NCBI RefSeq assembly: GCF_002127325.2
Contig: NC_035448.2
Coordinates: 61,739,751-61,803,750 of the forward strand
DNA: 64,000 nt
Reading direction: 5' to 3'
Source of the DNA: Helianthus annuus
Lineage: Eukaryota; Streptophyta; Magnoliopsida; Asterales; Asteraceae
The position numbers and the translations under genes were made by a program. Below are positions 36,973 through 49,649 of the stretch, in pieces; positions within the stretch are counted from its first letter, which is position 1, and every line of letters begins with the position of its first letter. Under the pieces are notes generated by a model. The model worked only from the letters and a program-made list of their open reading frames with translations. It searched no databases and was not told where the DNA came from.

Positions 36973-37187
36973 ATGTGAGGAGTCAGCCGAGCAATGGGAG
37001 GAGTCAGCCAAAATACGAGGAGTCCGCCAAGCCGGTGGGAAGAGTCAGCCGAGCCAATGGGAGGAGTCTGCCAAGTATATGGGAGGAGTTTGCCAAGTAC
37101 ATGGGAGGAGTCTGCCAAGTACAATGAGAGGAGTCTACTAAGTACATGAGAGGAGTCTGAAGTATATGGGAGGAGTCCGCCGTCGAC
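36973..37187. repeat. Minisatellite, about ten units of 20-23 bp
   Basis: Units have the form atgggaggagtctgccaagt plus 1-3 bases, with variants such as gtcagccgagcc. No flanking gene is recognised. The repetition gives Pro/Ser/Arg-rich open frames of no apparent meaning. Confidence 0.9.
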
Positions 37188-37363
37188 GCATCACCTTTGT
37201 CGGACACGTGTAAACTCCTCATTCTTGGACTCTTCAAGTTGACAGACGGACGCATCCCATGTCGCAGGAGTCCATCCATAGACGTAGGAAGGTCACATTT
37301 TGGTAATTTTGGTTGGTCAAATGACATTTTGATAATTTTCCCCATCTTTTTTTCTCTACTAAG

Positions 37364-37632
37364 GCCTTGTGTAATGGGGCTTTATATCACGGGAACAAGG
37401 GCCATAGCGCCCCATAGCGCCGCCCAACACCACTACTGGGGCCGCTATGGGGGTGAAATTTTTTGGAGCTGAGATACACATAGTGGTGTTAATCCTCTGC
37501 AAAATGTTTCCCCCACTCACACACATATATATATATATATATATACATACATATGTATGTATAATTGAAGGGTTATATAACCCTCTTACCACTACACCCT
37601 CTTGTGATATAAAGCCCTCTCTTACGCATTTC
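37364..37632. mobile_element. Probable MITE with (TA)n inside
   Basis: The left end ttgtgtaatggggctttata is mirrored by the right end tataaagccctctcttacgc. A TA tract lies at about 37527-37545. TSD not resolved. Confidence 0.5.
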
Positions 37633-39832
37633 ACCACTTGTCGCATAACGCCCCCAAATGGGCTTTATGACTACATATGGCGAAATCGTGAATGCTAAGG
37701 TCATAATGGCAACTAACTGAGCTGATACTTTAAACCCTGCACTTCTCCATCCAGGCCGGCTTGACCGCAAAATCCAGTTTCCTTTGCCCGTAGACGACAA
37801 AAGAGGCTTGTTTTTTAAGTGAATTCTAGCTTAACATTCTTAAACCTAGTTAGATCCGGTCATTTTGATCCATATACTTGTGAATGAGTTGATTTTGGGT
37901 TTCGTTTTATCGCCAATGGTTCAAACGTCTAATGGTTTAAACGACTAAAATAAAAATAACAATAGCTAAAAGGAAAACATATCAAACGGGTCTAAATTCG
38001 CCCAATTGCCCAAATGTATCTTTCATGCTTAGTGTAAGAAAGTGCGTCTGAGGCACAGTCAGGCCAGGGAGTCACCGCTTCTGACGGTGTGAGACGATAT
38101 GCATACATGAGGTGCATGTCAAATTTGCTTGAGGCACGCCTCTTGTACATGGGCACTGGGCAGATTTTGTTCGTTTGGAGGTTGTATATATAACTTCTAT
38201 GTTGAACACAAGAGAAACTAATCATAAATATAAAAAAATATTATATAAATATCTTGTGCCTTATGTATGTGATGCGTGCGCCTTCGCTTCTCACCTTGGC
38301 TCCGGGGACCCTATCCCCATGGTGCTCTTCACGCTCTTTGAAACCAAGCTTGCATGGCAGAAAACCCACATGCCATGTTGTTCAAACAAATATTTTTTAC
38401 TTTATTGAAATAGCATAATGTGTAAGACCATATTTAGACACAAATTACCTGTATACATGTATTTATAATCTACAAAAAAAAGTTGTTCTGGGGCAACACA
38501 AACCAATTTAACCTGATGTAGGAGCAAATCTTTTGTTTTCTTTTTCTTGTTTGACCCATTTACTGACCTACCCATTTTTTCAACATCTACTCCTAATAAA
38601 GTTAGTCCTCTAAAGCACCCATCATCATAAGTTATGTATTATTGTAAGGTGGTGGTCCTAACTCGTAAGATGGGAATTGGCGATGTAGGTTTGCACCGTT
38701 AAAATGAATCTGAACAATGAAACCCGACACCGTTTTCGACTTTTACAAACTTTGTTTTAGGTATACAAACTTTGTAATCATATTAGAAAAGTGATGTTTG
38801 AGTTGGCTAGACCATGTGTATTTATTTGATTTTATGTATTTATGGAGTCCCTACACAAAGGGAGACTAACATGTGGCCGTTATGAAGTTTGTCTTTTGTT
38901 ATGGATACTTTAGGAAGACGAAGACTCACACGAACATTCTAGCTGGAAAGTGGTATGGTTTTGGAAAATGACAAGCAACCCAGTTGGGTGGACCTGACTG
39001 AGCCCAGTTTTTCCAATAATTTTTTTTTTACAATAAACTGTAATTTTACCCCCTGGGGTTAGATGCGATTGGCACTCTTACCCCTTCATAGGAAATCTTT
39101 GTTGTCTTACCCCTCAACTATTGAAAACTCTGCAACATTACCCCCTGAAACGTGAAAAGATTTTTTTGCCCCTGATAATAATAAGAACATAGAAGTAAAG
39201 AACACATTTACACACTGTGTTTTACCTTCACAAACACGTTTACACCGTGTTTTATTATAGTATCTTCTCCGGCGATAGTAGTTCCAGATTGACACGTGGC
39301 GCCTGCTCATTCGCTCTGCGTTATACCATGCCTGCTAATAATTTCGATTATCAACGCTTGGTTTACTTATCGTCATTTGTGTTTACTCTTGTCGCCTTGC
39401 TGGAACCACAGCCGCTCATCGCCTAAAATCAACTGACCCTTTCCACTCTCAAATCCAAACACACAGCGGAACACAATAACTCATCCACCGTCTCCACTCT
39501 CCAGCCACCGTCGGCCGTCACAGCCCCTCGCCGGAGCAGGTCACAACCCCTTCATTTCTTCGGCCTTCCCTCATTCAATTTCTTCAGCCTTCAGGTTCCT
39601 TTAAATATTCAATTTGTTGATTATAACTTACAATTTGTTCAATTAGACATTCAATTTGTTCATTATAACTTTCAATTTGTTCATTTAGACATTAAATTTG
39701 TTGTTGATTTTAACTTTATTCAAATATTGTTCTTACCACCGGAGCACTTAACTCCTCGCGATAGTAGTTCTGGACTGACACTATAACAGATAAAGCTGAA
39801 TAACTATCATTAATGGCACAAGACTTAGTTAA
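37633..39832. other. Unassigned DNA; no gene recognised
   Basis: I see no conserved coding region. Landmarks are a stretch with several 'acccc(t/c)' phrases at 39045-39170 that resembles the edge of a dispersed repeat, a C-rich stretch at 39440-39560 that could be an old leader sequence, and a 42-bp repeat (caatttgtt(g/c)attataac) about 2.5 times at 39608-39708. cgatagtagttc(t/c) occurs at both 39267 and 39757. Confidence 0.4.
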
Positions 39833-42751
39833 TGTCACACCCCCAAAATCCACCATGCGGAGTATCACCGCTTGGAGGCGTGACGTGACCAGGATCGAGC
39901 CACCAATCATATTGAACAATGTAATTAAGTAAATGAAATCAACCACAATACGATTGATGACCAAAGCTAGTTAGCTAAGTTTAGTTTAAACAGCGGAAGC
40001 ATAAATGTAAATCCAAAAGCATAAGTCCATAGTTTATAAGTTTAAAGTCCAAAGCGTAAGTTTAATAAGTTCTTAAGGATTTAAATATTAAGCACGGAAC
40101 ATAACAGTCCGTACTCCACAACGACTCCTTCCTCGTGCAAGCTCCAAGCATTTAACGACCTATAAGGCATGTAACAACGAGTCAACAACAAAGTTGAGTG
40201 AGTTCACGGTTGGTTGTTTAGTTTTTAGTTGTTTCTGAAAACGTGGTTTGTCTTTCGTTGGCATAATTACCATGGGGGGTTACCCCGTAGTTGAAAGCGT
40301 GATTAACCAGTTCATTCTTTATTACCCAAACCATATCCATGATCAGTGGGGGCTTCCCCATGTGAACTACTAGACCGTATGATATCGACTACTACGCAAG
40401 TAAGTTGTGCCCTACATCAGTGTCTATCATCACAGATGGTTTGCCATAGTCCATTAGTACACGCCCGTCTGACTGGCATGGTGTGAGGTTTATTAAACCT
40501 AATAGCGCTATTAACTAATGACCCGCTCGCCATTGGCCTCGGCGATTAAGTCGATATAAAATGAGGGACTTATGATAGAGTTTTGTCCAGTAAGTTTTAA
40601 GGTTGTTGTCCTACCCAAGGAGGACGAACGTACGTTGTTCTCCCAAAGAGAATACGCAGGATTAATACTGGCATCCTACCCGAGGAGGATGACCGTACAT
40701 ATCCTACCTAAGTAAGATATGTAGATTCCGTTTTAATTCTTTAACCCATTCCCAAACCACTGGGAATCCCATGCCTTAGAAAGTGTGTGAACTCACCTCG
40801 GTTTGCTCGGTTAGATTCTCAAATATAGCTAATAGTCAAATTCGGGCAATCACGTCCTAGTAGGATTACCACTTAGTTTATTAGTGACTTCAAATAGGCA
40901 CAAAATTCCTACACGCATCTAACACATAACATGCATCAGTTTAACAACTTATGCCCATATAAACTCCCCACCTATTCCCGTTCACAAATAAACATACGAC
41001 ATTGCACATAACACTCTTATTGACACATAACATGTTAGATCATTCACAGATAACATATTCGACATTTAGACACGCAAATCACTACTTATGTCGTTTCAAC
41101 TTAATTATCTGAAACTGGGCTGTTTTCGAGCATTTTAATAAAATAGTTATCTTATTTCAAAAATTCCCAACTTTTTACAGAAGATGATAAACGACCCAAA
41201 TATTATTGTGTAAAAATCTCGGGATCTAATTCATCACCAATATTTTACTAAAAATCATTTTCCGAACTGCAATCAGATTCATTATTTTCTGACTGCAGTC
41301 TACGGAATAATTCATTAAAAATTCATTGTAAGTCGGATTGACGAAATTCCAGTGGGACAATTACTAGACATCAGTGTCCATCTACTGTATAGATTTCATG
41401 GGCTGATTCGACACAGAACTCAAGTTATGACTGAAAACATATCACCCATTTTCTGCAGTAAAAATGCAGCTCTAGCTGCTGTTACAAATCGGGTCTTTAA
41501 AAATAGTAAACGAAGTCAAAAAATTACGATTCCGGTGCCATTAGAACCGTATTAGATAAATCTAGACTTCAGAAAATACATTTTTCGTTAAGTTATGGTC
41601 CTGTTACAGCCAGTTAAAGGCGGCTGGAAATGCAGATCAGCAAGCTGTTTTCAGTCTTTTAACATTATGAAGTGTGTTCGATTGATTCCGTTAACATGTT
41701 TAGCGATCACAATAATACTTACAACAGATTATCACTTATATATGTTAGATTTATCATGCATTAACATATTTCATCATCATTTTTAACACTACTTTACCAT
41801 ATGTTAGATGATGTTCAAGACTTGTTTAAGTTCTTTAGAGTTTTTATGTGTTTGATCTTTAAGCATCATTAACCACTTAAATAACAAGTAAAATACAAGG
41901 ATCTAAGTGCTTACCACTAGCACAAGGCTAGGGGAGTTCGAGTGTAGAAAAGGGGTGGATAAAAGAAAACGAGAGCGGTCCTTCAACTTCCGAACGCACT
42001 GAGCTTCGTTGTTCACCTTCTTGCACCTTTGTATGGATGGAAAATGGCTATAAAGTGGCTTGATGGGGGGTGTATGGTGGTGATGGGTGGCTGCCGAACT
42101 CAACAAGAGAGGGAGAGAGAGATGCAGAATTTTTGTGTTGGTGATTATGTGAATGTGAGGAGTCTAATGGTTTTATTTATAAACCATCCAATCTAATTAA
42201 CCACTAGATAATATGTTATCTAGATATAAGACATAAGCAAATAAAATAATCATAAGGGTAAGAGTGTGTCCCCTATGGGACCGATTCGGTTGAAGGGGGG
42301 GGGGGTAATTGGTTTGATTTGAACGATTTAGTCAAGCACTAGTTAGTTTAGTTGGGTGATTTATTTAGTTACTAGTGTGTTATGTATTATAGCGGGTGTT
42401 AAGGTATTCGGGGACCCTAACTAGCTCAGAAAAGGAAAACAATGTCAATGACAATATTTTTATGTTCCGGGTAAACTCCGGTTGTTCGGTTTGATACTGT
42501 TCCGTTAAAGTGCTTAATTAATTCGTAAAGTGTCTTTTATGTATATTTTTGTAACACTTTTAATTTCTAACACTTAGGAAATTATAACGGACTATTTAGT
42601 GACTTTTCTGCATACTACTAGTATGTTAACAAGCACATGTAAGCATAACACAGATATCGGAAAGCAGTTAAGTAATTCCACACAGTCGTCAAGCACTTTA
42701 ATTATCAATAATAAATTGTACGGAATACATGGAATTTTGAGGGTTGTCACA
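39833..42751 (-). mobile_element. LTR of a minus-strand gypsy element (3' LTR, 2.9 kb)
   Basis: On the plus strand it starts tgtcacacccccaaaatcc and ends gagggttgtcaca. On the minus strand it is preceded by aacagggagagaa, a polypurine tract (42752-42764). Upstream of that (minus sense) is a tttgggacgaaatttt phrase like the pre-LTR region of the other gypsy elements here. The rest of the element is missing or rearranged. A TATA box reads TTTATAAATA on the minus strand at about 42173-42184. Confidence 0.75.
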
Positions 42752-42852
42752 TTCTCTCCCTGTTAAGAAAATTTCGTCCCAAAATTTAGCGCGTGGTTAC
42801 TGAGGAAGCTAGTTATGTTGCGTTGGTTTCCTAGTTTTCTTAGGGTGTCACA

Positions 42853-43245
42853 TCACCCCCCGTTGATTTCGAATTTCGTCCCGAAATTCTGCAGTAGCTT
42901 CAGTCTCAGTAGTGGTTGCATTTTTCTTAAACAACTGGGGATACTTGAGTTTCATTTGGTCTTCTCGTTCCCAGGTATACTCTGGGCCACGACGGGAATT
43001 CCAACGAACTCGGACGAGAGGTATTCTGGTGTGCTTGAGAATCTTAACGTCTTGACCCATAATCTCTACTGGTTCCTCGATGAATCGCAGCTGGTCATCG
43101 ATAGTGAGCTCCTTTAAGGGAACTATGAGGGTCTCATCTGACAGACACTTCTTCAGATTTGACACGTGGAATACGTTGTGAACTCCGCTGAGTTCTTCAG
43201 GTAGATTTAACCTGTAGGCCACTTGGCTGATTTTCTCAATGATTT
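42853..43245 (-). pseudogene. Gypsy pol fragment: integrase C-terminus and chromodomain-like tail
   Basis: Minus-strand translation gives [20 protein letters not shown], then [10 protein letters not shown], then IPLVRVRWNSRRGPEYTWE, the C-terminal end of a gypsy/chromovirus polyprotein. Just beyond the end (minus sense) are gggacgaaat, a G-run and the LTR start tgtgacaccc (42852 leftward). The rest of pol is absent: at about 43245 the sequence switches to another pol in the opposite orientation. Confidence 0.85.
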
Positions 43246-45807
43246 CAAACTGTGTATTGACTATCGTGAGCTCAACAAGCTTACTGTCAAGAACCGATAC
43301 CCTCTTCCTCGCATCGATGACCTCTTCGATCAATTGCAAGGTGCGACCTGCTTTTCCAAGATCGATCTTCGTTCTGGGTACCATCAACTTCGAGTCCTCG
43401 AAGAAGATGTACCTAAAACCGCTTTTCGTACGCGTTATGGTTAATACGAGTTCGTGGTCATGCCCTTTGGTTTGACCAACGCACCTGCTGTTTTCATGGA
43501 CTTGATGAACCGCGTGTGCAAAGCGTACTTGGACCGTTTCGTGATCGTCTTCATCAACGATATTCTTATCTATTCCAAGACACAAGAAGAGCATGAGTGA
43601 CACTTGCGTCTTATCCTTCAACTTCTTCGTACTGAACGTCTATACGCCAAATTCTCCAAGTGCGAATTTTGGTTAAAAGAGGTTCAATTCCTTGGTCATA
43701 CTGTCAATGAACTTGGTATTCACGTTGACCCCGCTAAAATCGAAGCTGTGAAGAACTGGATCGCACCTAAATCTCCGTCTGAAATTCGTTCGTTTCTTGG
43801 TCTTGCTGGTTATTATCGTCGTTTTATCTCTAACTTCTCAAAGATCACTGTTCCTTTGACCTCTCTTACTTAGAAAGAGAAACCTTTTGTTTGGGGTCCC
43901 GAACAAGAGGAATCTTTTCAAACGCTCAAGGATATGCTATGTAATGCTCCTATACTCGCACTTCCCGATGGTAACGATGACTTCGTCGTGTATTGCGATG
44001 CCTCAAACCTTGGTCTTGGTTGTGTCCTTATGCAACGCGACAAGGTTATCACTTACGCATCGAGACAACGCAAGATACATGAGAAAAACTACACTACTCA
44101 TGACCTTGAACTTGGCGCAATTATTTTTGCTTTGAAAATTTGGCGACACTACCTTTATGGTACTAAGTGTGTGGTCTTCACCGACCATAAGAGCCTTCAA
44201 CATATCTTCAACCAAAAAGAACTGAACATACGTGAACGTCGTTGGGTGGAATTATTAAACGACTACGACTGCGAAATTCACTACCATCCTTGTAAGGAGA
44301 ATGTAGTGGCCGACGCTCTTAGTCGTAAAACTCATGTGAAGAGTATTCGTTGTCTCCAACTCGTTAACGAACTTCAGAACCGTATTCGTGATGCCCAATA
44401 TGCCTCTATTAACGAGAGTAGTCTCTCTATTGAGATACCAGGCGCTGCTGAGCAAGATCTCATGTCTTAAGCTGATGGTATTTTATACTATCTCAGTCGT
44501 ATCTGGATCCCTTATCGTGAAAACCTTCGAGACTTTCTAATGAACGAGGCCCACAAATTGAAGTATTCCGTTCATCTTGGCGCTGACAAGATGTACCAAG
44601 ATATGCGTACGTCTTACTAGTGGCCTGGAATGAAGAGGGATATCACCTCTTACGTTGCGAAATGTCTCACTTGTTCGTAGGTAAAAGCTGAACATCAACG
44701 TCCCTCTGGTTTGCTCGAATAGTCAGAAATCCCTGTCTGGAAATGGGAGAGTATCTCCATGGATTTTATCACTAAGCTCCCTCGTACTTCTTCTGGTCAT
44801 GACAGTATTTGGGTGATCGTTGACCGATTGACCAAATCAGCTCATTTTCTTCCCATTCGTGAAGATTTCAAAGTAGAGAAATTGGCTAGAATCTACACTG
44901 ATGAGATCATCTGTCGTCATGGTATCCCCATTGACATCATTTCCGATCGTGATGCTCGTTTTACGTCCCGCCTTTGGCAAACTTTTCAATCTGCTATGGG
45001 TATTGTTCTTAACCTTAGCACCGCTTTTCATCCTCAGTCTGACGGTCAAACCGAGCTCACTATCTAAACCTTAGAGGATATGCTTCGTTCATGCGTAATA
45101 GATTTTGGTGGCAACTGGGATTCACACTTGCCTTTGATCGAATTCTCGTACAATAACATTTATCACGGGAGTATTCAAATGGCACCTTTCGAAGCATTGT
45201 ATGGTCGCAAGTTTCGTTCGCCTATTTGTTGGCACGAGATTGGTGAATCTCAATTCACTGGTCCCGAGCTTATAAAAGAAGCAACGGACAAGATTTTACA
45301 GGTTCGAGACAACTTACTGAAGGCCAGAAGCCAACAAAAGAGTTACGTCGATAAGCGTCGCAAACCCTTGGAATTCGAGACAGGTGACTACGTACTTCTC
45401 AAGGTGTCGCCTTGGAAGGGCGTGGTTCGATTTGGCAAGAAAGGGAAACTCGCACCTCGCTACGTTGGTCCTTTCAAGATCCTCAAAAGGATTGGCAAGG
45501 TTGCGTATAGACTGGACCTGCCTGAAGAACGCAACAATGTACACCTTGTCTTTCACGTATCCAACCTAAAGAAGTGTCTAGCTGACGAAGGACTTCAAGT
45601 CCCACTCGAGGACCTCCAAGTCAACGAGACCTTGCATTTTGTGGAAAAACCCGTCGAAATCATGGATCAAGGAGTCAAGTTATTCATGTGTAGTAAAATT
45701 CCTATCGTTAAGGTTCGATGGGAAGGTAACGTGGCGCTGAATTTACTTGGGAACTCAAGAGTGACATGAAGACGAAGTATCCATATCTTTTCGCTACTTT
45801 TTCCTAA
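43246..45807 (+). pseudogene. Gypsy-4 pol fragment: RT, RNase H and integrase with eight stops
   Basis: One reading frame carries reverse transcriptase ([24 protein letters not shown]), RNase H ([20 protein letters not shown]), integrase (HHCC finger, ISDRDARF, DGQTELT) and the C-terminal [10 protein letters not shown] tail. It is interrupted by stops at 43442, 43598, 43871, 44468, 44618, 44678, 44720 and 45065, with no frameshift until one base is lost near 45728. The second catalytic motif is F-I-N-D in place of the usual F-I-D-D. Gag, protease and the start of RT are missing. It is very like Gypsy-1 pol at the protein level and its LTR ends alike, so they are related families. Confidence 0.92.
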
Positions 45808-45827
45808 ATTTCGGGACGAAATTCCCT

Positions 45828-45841
45828 AAAGGAGGGGAGAC
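45828..45841 (+). other. Polypurine tract of Gypsy-4
   Basis: aaaggaggggagac directly precedes the LTR start tgtaacgctc. Upstream is ttcgggacgaaattcccta, as in Gypsy-1. Confidence 0.8.
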
Positions 45842-46079
45842 TGTAACGCTCTGCTTCTTCGTACTTTCCATATTAAGAAATTCTTGCTAGTACTTCTATT
45901 TTTGGAAACTTTGTGTTTTTGTAATCGTTCTTTCTTTGTAATCTTTGTAAAATCCGAGACTTGGTGTCACACCCCAAAAACGTCGCAGCGGAATATTAAA
46001 CGTAGTGGAGACGAAAGTTGGTGCCCATTTATATCATGTTGGGCGATGCATTTTATTGTTGGACATATATATATATATA

Positions 46080-46936
46080 GGGAGAGGATCATGAGAAAAC
46101 TAGATATAAATGAGAAAACTAGAAAACTAACTAAAATCCACTAAAAAGGAGGGGGAGGGAGACTTTAATGAAGGAGGGGGGGACTTTTAATGAAGGAGGG
46201 GTAAAATTGAAAAAAAAAATATATAACTTTTTAAACATTTCCCATTTCTCCATACGTTATCATTTTAAAACAAAAATGGCACCATAAGATCACAAATTTT
46301 CTTATCTTTCATTCAAGTATATTCGAGCATATTTTTTTATGACATAAAAAAAGATTTATGGTCTCGTCTTGTTTTCAACACTATTATTATAGTAGTGCAC
46401 ATGTGCAATATAACATGTACTACAATTGCATTACATGCTTAAAATTAGCTTTTTGAGTCTAGTTTAGCTTTTAAGGTTAGTTTTTTTAGAGGTTTAGGAT
46501 TAGGATTAGGTTTTTGGGTGTGGGGGGGGGGTTAGGTTTTTGGGGGGGGTGGGGTGGGGGGTTTAGGTTTTTTTCGGGTTTATGTTTAGGGCTTAGTTTT
46601 AGGTTTTTGGGGGGTGGGGGGGTTTAGGTTTTCGGGGGGTGGGGTGGGGGGGTTAGGCTTTTGGTGGGAGGGTGAATTTAGGTTTTTGGGTGGTGGGGGT
46701 GGGGGGTTTAGGTTTTTGGGGGTGTCGGTGGGGGGTGGGTTAAGTGGTTTAGGCTTTCCGTATTAGTGCACATATACAGTACAACAATTTTTTTTTTTTT
46801 TGAAAATTTTTTTCCATACATAAAAAGTAGCGATTTTTCTTTAAAAAATTGTAAAAAAAAATTGGTATTTTTTTAGGTTTTTTTAGTTAGTTTTTTGGTT
46901 TTCTCATTTAAACTAGTTTTCTCATGATCCATCCCC
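46080..46936. mobile_element. TIR element in a (TA)n tract, with G-runs
   Basis: The ends are gggagaggatcatgagaaaa and ttttctcatgatccatcccc, with (TA)n immediately outside both. The interior has agtgcacatgtgcaat, a long block of G-runs separated by ttaggttttt (46510-46740) and aaaagtagcgatttttc. It is related to the elements at 816, 4198 and 7288. Confidence 0.78.
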
Positions 46937-46957
46937 TATATATATATATATATATAC

Positions 46958-47470
46958 TACTAATATGACAATTTAATACACGACGATTTACGAATTCCCC
47001 TGTCACTCAAATGTTGAGAACCAGTCCGGAATTCATCCCCATCCGTACGGTCTCGTTTCACTTAAGAAATACCGCACATATAATATTCATTCATCAAAAA
47101 CGTTTTACTTCGAAACGTATAACTTATCAAATTCATATATTTTCAGCGAAAATATATATTTTATATTAAAAGGTATGTTTTATTTCGAAAACATTATTAA
47201 ACCCTTTTACCGACGTGTTCCACCCCCAAAATATATACAAAATAGTAAAAAGAGGGGTTTAGTGACACTCACCTTTGGGTGCGTATTTTAATACCGCAAT
47301 CCCAGAGATTGATTTTCTACACGTCCTAATATAGGAACGATTCTAAATCAATATACATAACACAAAAATCCTAAGTTTCTCCGTTTCTTAGAATTATCAC
47401 ATAACTTTGAGATTTTCTTGAAAAGTTGTCATTTTTTATTATGTTGGCACGTTAATATATATGAGTCCAT

Positions 47471-47512
<42 letters not shown>

Positions 47513-49393
47513 GATTTTTGCGTCTTGAACGATTTTATTGGTGACCATTATTGTGTAAATCCGTTAACTCTCCTGTTTATACGCAATATATCTACGATTT
47601 GCGCCTGGTAATATATATACATAAACGTTCACATAATTTAACACTGAACATGCGAAATATTACTAACTTATCTATTTTGTCATTTTTAAAGCAAATATAC
47701 ATAAAACATCTCATATGTACCAAATTTCATGCTCGACAAATAAGTTACACATTTAACGCAATTTTACTGTTTCTACCGCACAAAACGTACATGCATACAG
47801 CATAGTCTAAATTTCTCACTATCCAACTAACACTTAACATATTATCATATTTACATATTTAAATCACTCAACACATTTTATCACATAAGGTTCACTCAAA
47901 ATTTACCCATACTAGTGTTCAATAAGAGAATGCGTATTTTAGCGATTCGGTATCGTTTTTGGGCGTCGGAAGTCACGTATGACCAACCCAACACCAAGCA
48001 AACTTAAAATTAGTTAAAATACTTGTTTTTAAACTAAAAGTATTAGCTTATTTACTTACTGATCTAAATCAGTTTTACAAAAATCACTCGAAAAGCCGAT
48101 TTTTGACCGTTTTAACGCATAGTTTTGCGTTAAACGTTACCATAACCATCCCAACTCGAAACGACTTGATATTTTAAAACAATACATGTTATTTACTGAT
48201 TAAAATAGTGGTTATAATCAGATTAGTGCAGGTTTTGTATAAGTCACATAAATCATGCGATTTCACGCATTTTACAACTTTTAATGCACCATGTACTACA
48301 TGCAAAGCTAGCAAACATTACGACAAAGTTACAAGTCACTAAACACTTTAAAAAAATTCATTTTAGTGTTTATATTCTGATTAGATCTAATTTTTATGAA
48401 ATCATAAACATATGATCATTTCATGCCTTCACATCATCAAGTAAATTCACCTATGTGCATCTAATGCACTCACACATTATCGTCATCATCACTCATGACC
48501 TAATCATGCTTAAATCTTCACTAACATAATATTCTTACAAATATTACACATAACACACTAATCTTTCGAATCATTCATGTTCATTCATGCTTAGATCTTT
48601 CACTTTTATAACGATTTTCACATGCATGCGTACATATATACACACACATATACACGAAATTTATACACACATATACATCCAAAATTTCACTTTTCAACAC
48701 ATCACTTTCAAATCTTGGATCTCTTAGAACCTTCTTGCATGATATTTAAAAGTTCCTTTAATCATCATATTTTTCAAGAAAGCAAACAACCAAGAACTTT
48801 TTCATCAAAAATCAAAATACAACTTATACATATGTATATATACGCAATCGGCCATATCCACATACATGCACACACTCATTTTTATTTTATTAAAAACTCA
48901 TTTGTTTGAAATTTTCAAGTTTATTTTTAGATTCAAGAATCAAGAGAAACTTTCATTATCTTCTCTGTTACTATAAATCAAGAGCAATATTTAAGAAAAT
49001 AGTTTATACCTTCAAGATTTTAGTTGGGTTTTTGATAGAAGATGGTGATATGAGACTTGATTTTGCTTGATACTTGCTTGAAACCACTTCCAAACCTTCT
49101 TACAAGCTTCAAATCACCAAGTAAAGACCTTGATTCTTCATATTTTGATTTTGAAAATGGTATGGTAGTGTGATATGGGGGTGTTCGGCCGAGAGTTGTT
49201 CAAGAGAGGAGAGAGAGAGTGAATTTGAATTGTGATCTTGGAATTGGAAGTTTATGGTGCATGAATCAAGATTAGTCATCATCACCATCTTTTATGTTAG
49301 AACATGTGTCAAATTTGCAACAATCTATACAATGTGGGCAACCCACATTGCCGCCCCCATGCCACTCTCACACACCAATTACATATATATATA
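46958..49393. repeat. Copy 1 of a 2.4-kb direct duplication
   Basis: It starts ctactaatatgacaattta and matches copy 2 at an offset of 2684-2689 bp with only a few small differences. A (TA)n tract lies at each border. No gene is recognised; short open frames shared by the copies are rich in Tyr/Ile/His and look non-coding. Confidence 0.9.
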
Positions 49394-49649
49394 TACATAT
49401 TGTATGTTAGCTAGACGATACGAACTATATATTAACCATGTAGGGATAATCAATGCTAGACAATAAACAGAATCAAAATTCGTCGCTTGACTTGACACGG
49501 GGCGACCGGTCACGACGGGGTTGTCAACCCGATAGATCTACCAACAATTCCTCGCGTACATTACTTAAATGATTAAACGACATCATGGGCATAGCGTTCT
49601 TTCTCGAAGAACAATATGATGTCTGCCTCACGTACAATATATATATATA
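49394..49649. other. Unique spacer between the duplicated copies
   Basis: About 255 bp (landmark acttgacacggggcgaccgg) occurs only once, so the two copies do not have identical neighbours. Confidence 0.7.

Noticed and set aside
42848..43621. Minus-strand open frame of 257 codons as one gene
   Set aside because: Only the part to about 43245 is pol in that orientation. The rest is antisense to the plus-strand reverse transcriptase and is open by chance across the junction.
46510..46740. Interstitial telomere repeat
   Set aside because: The spacing and sequence of the G-runs (ttaggttttt between long G stretches) are not a tttaggg array and recur in other TIR elements.
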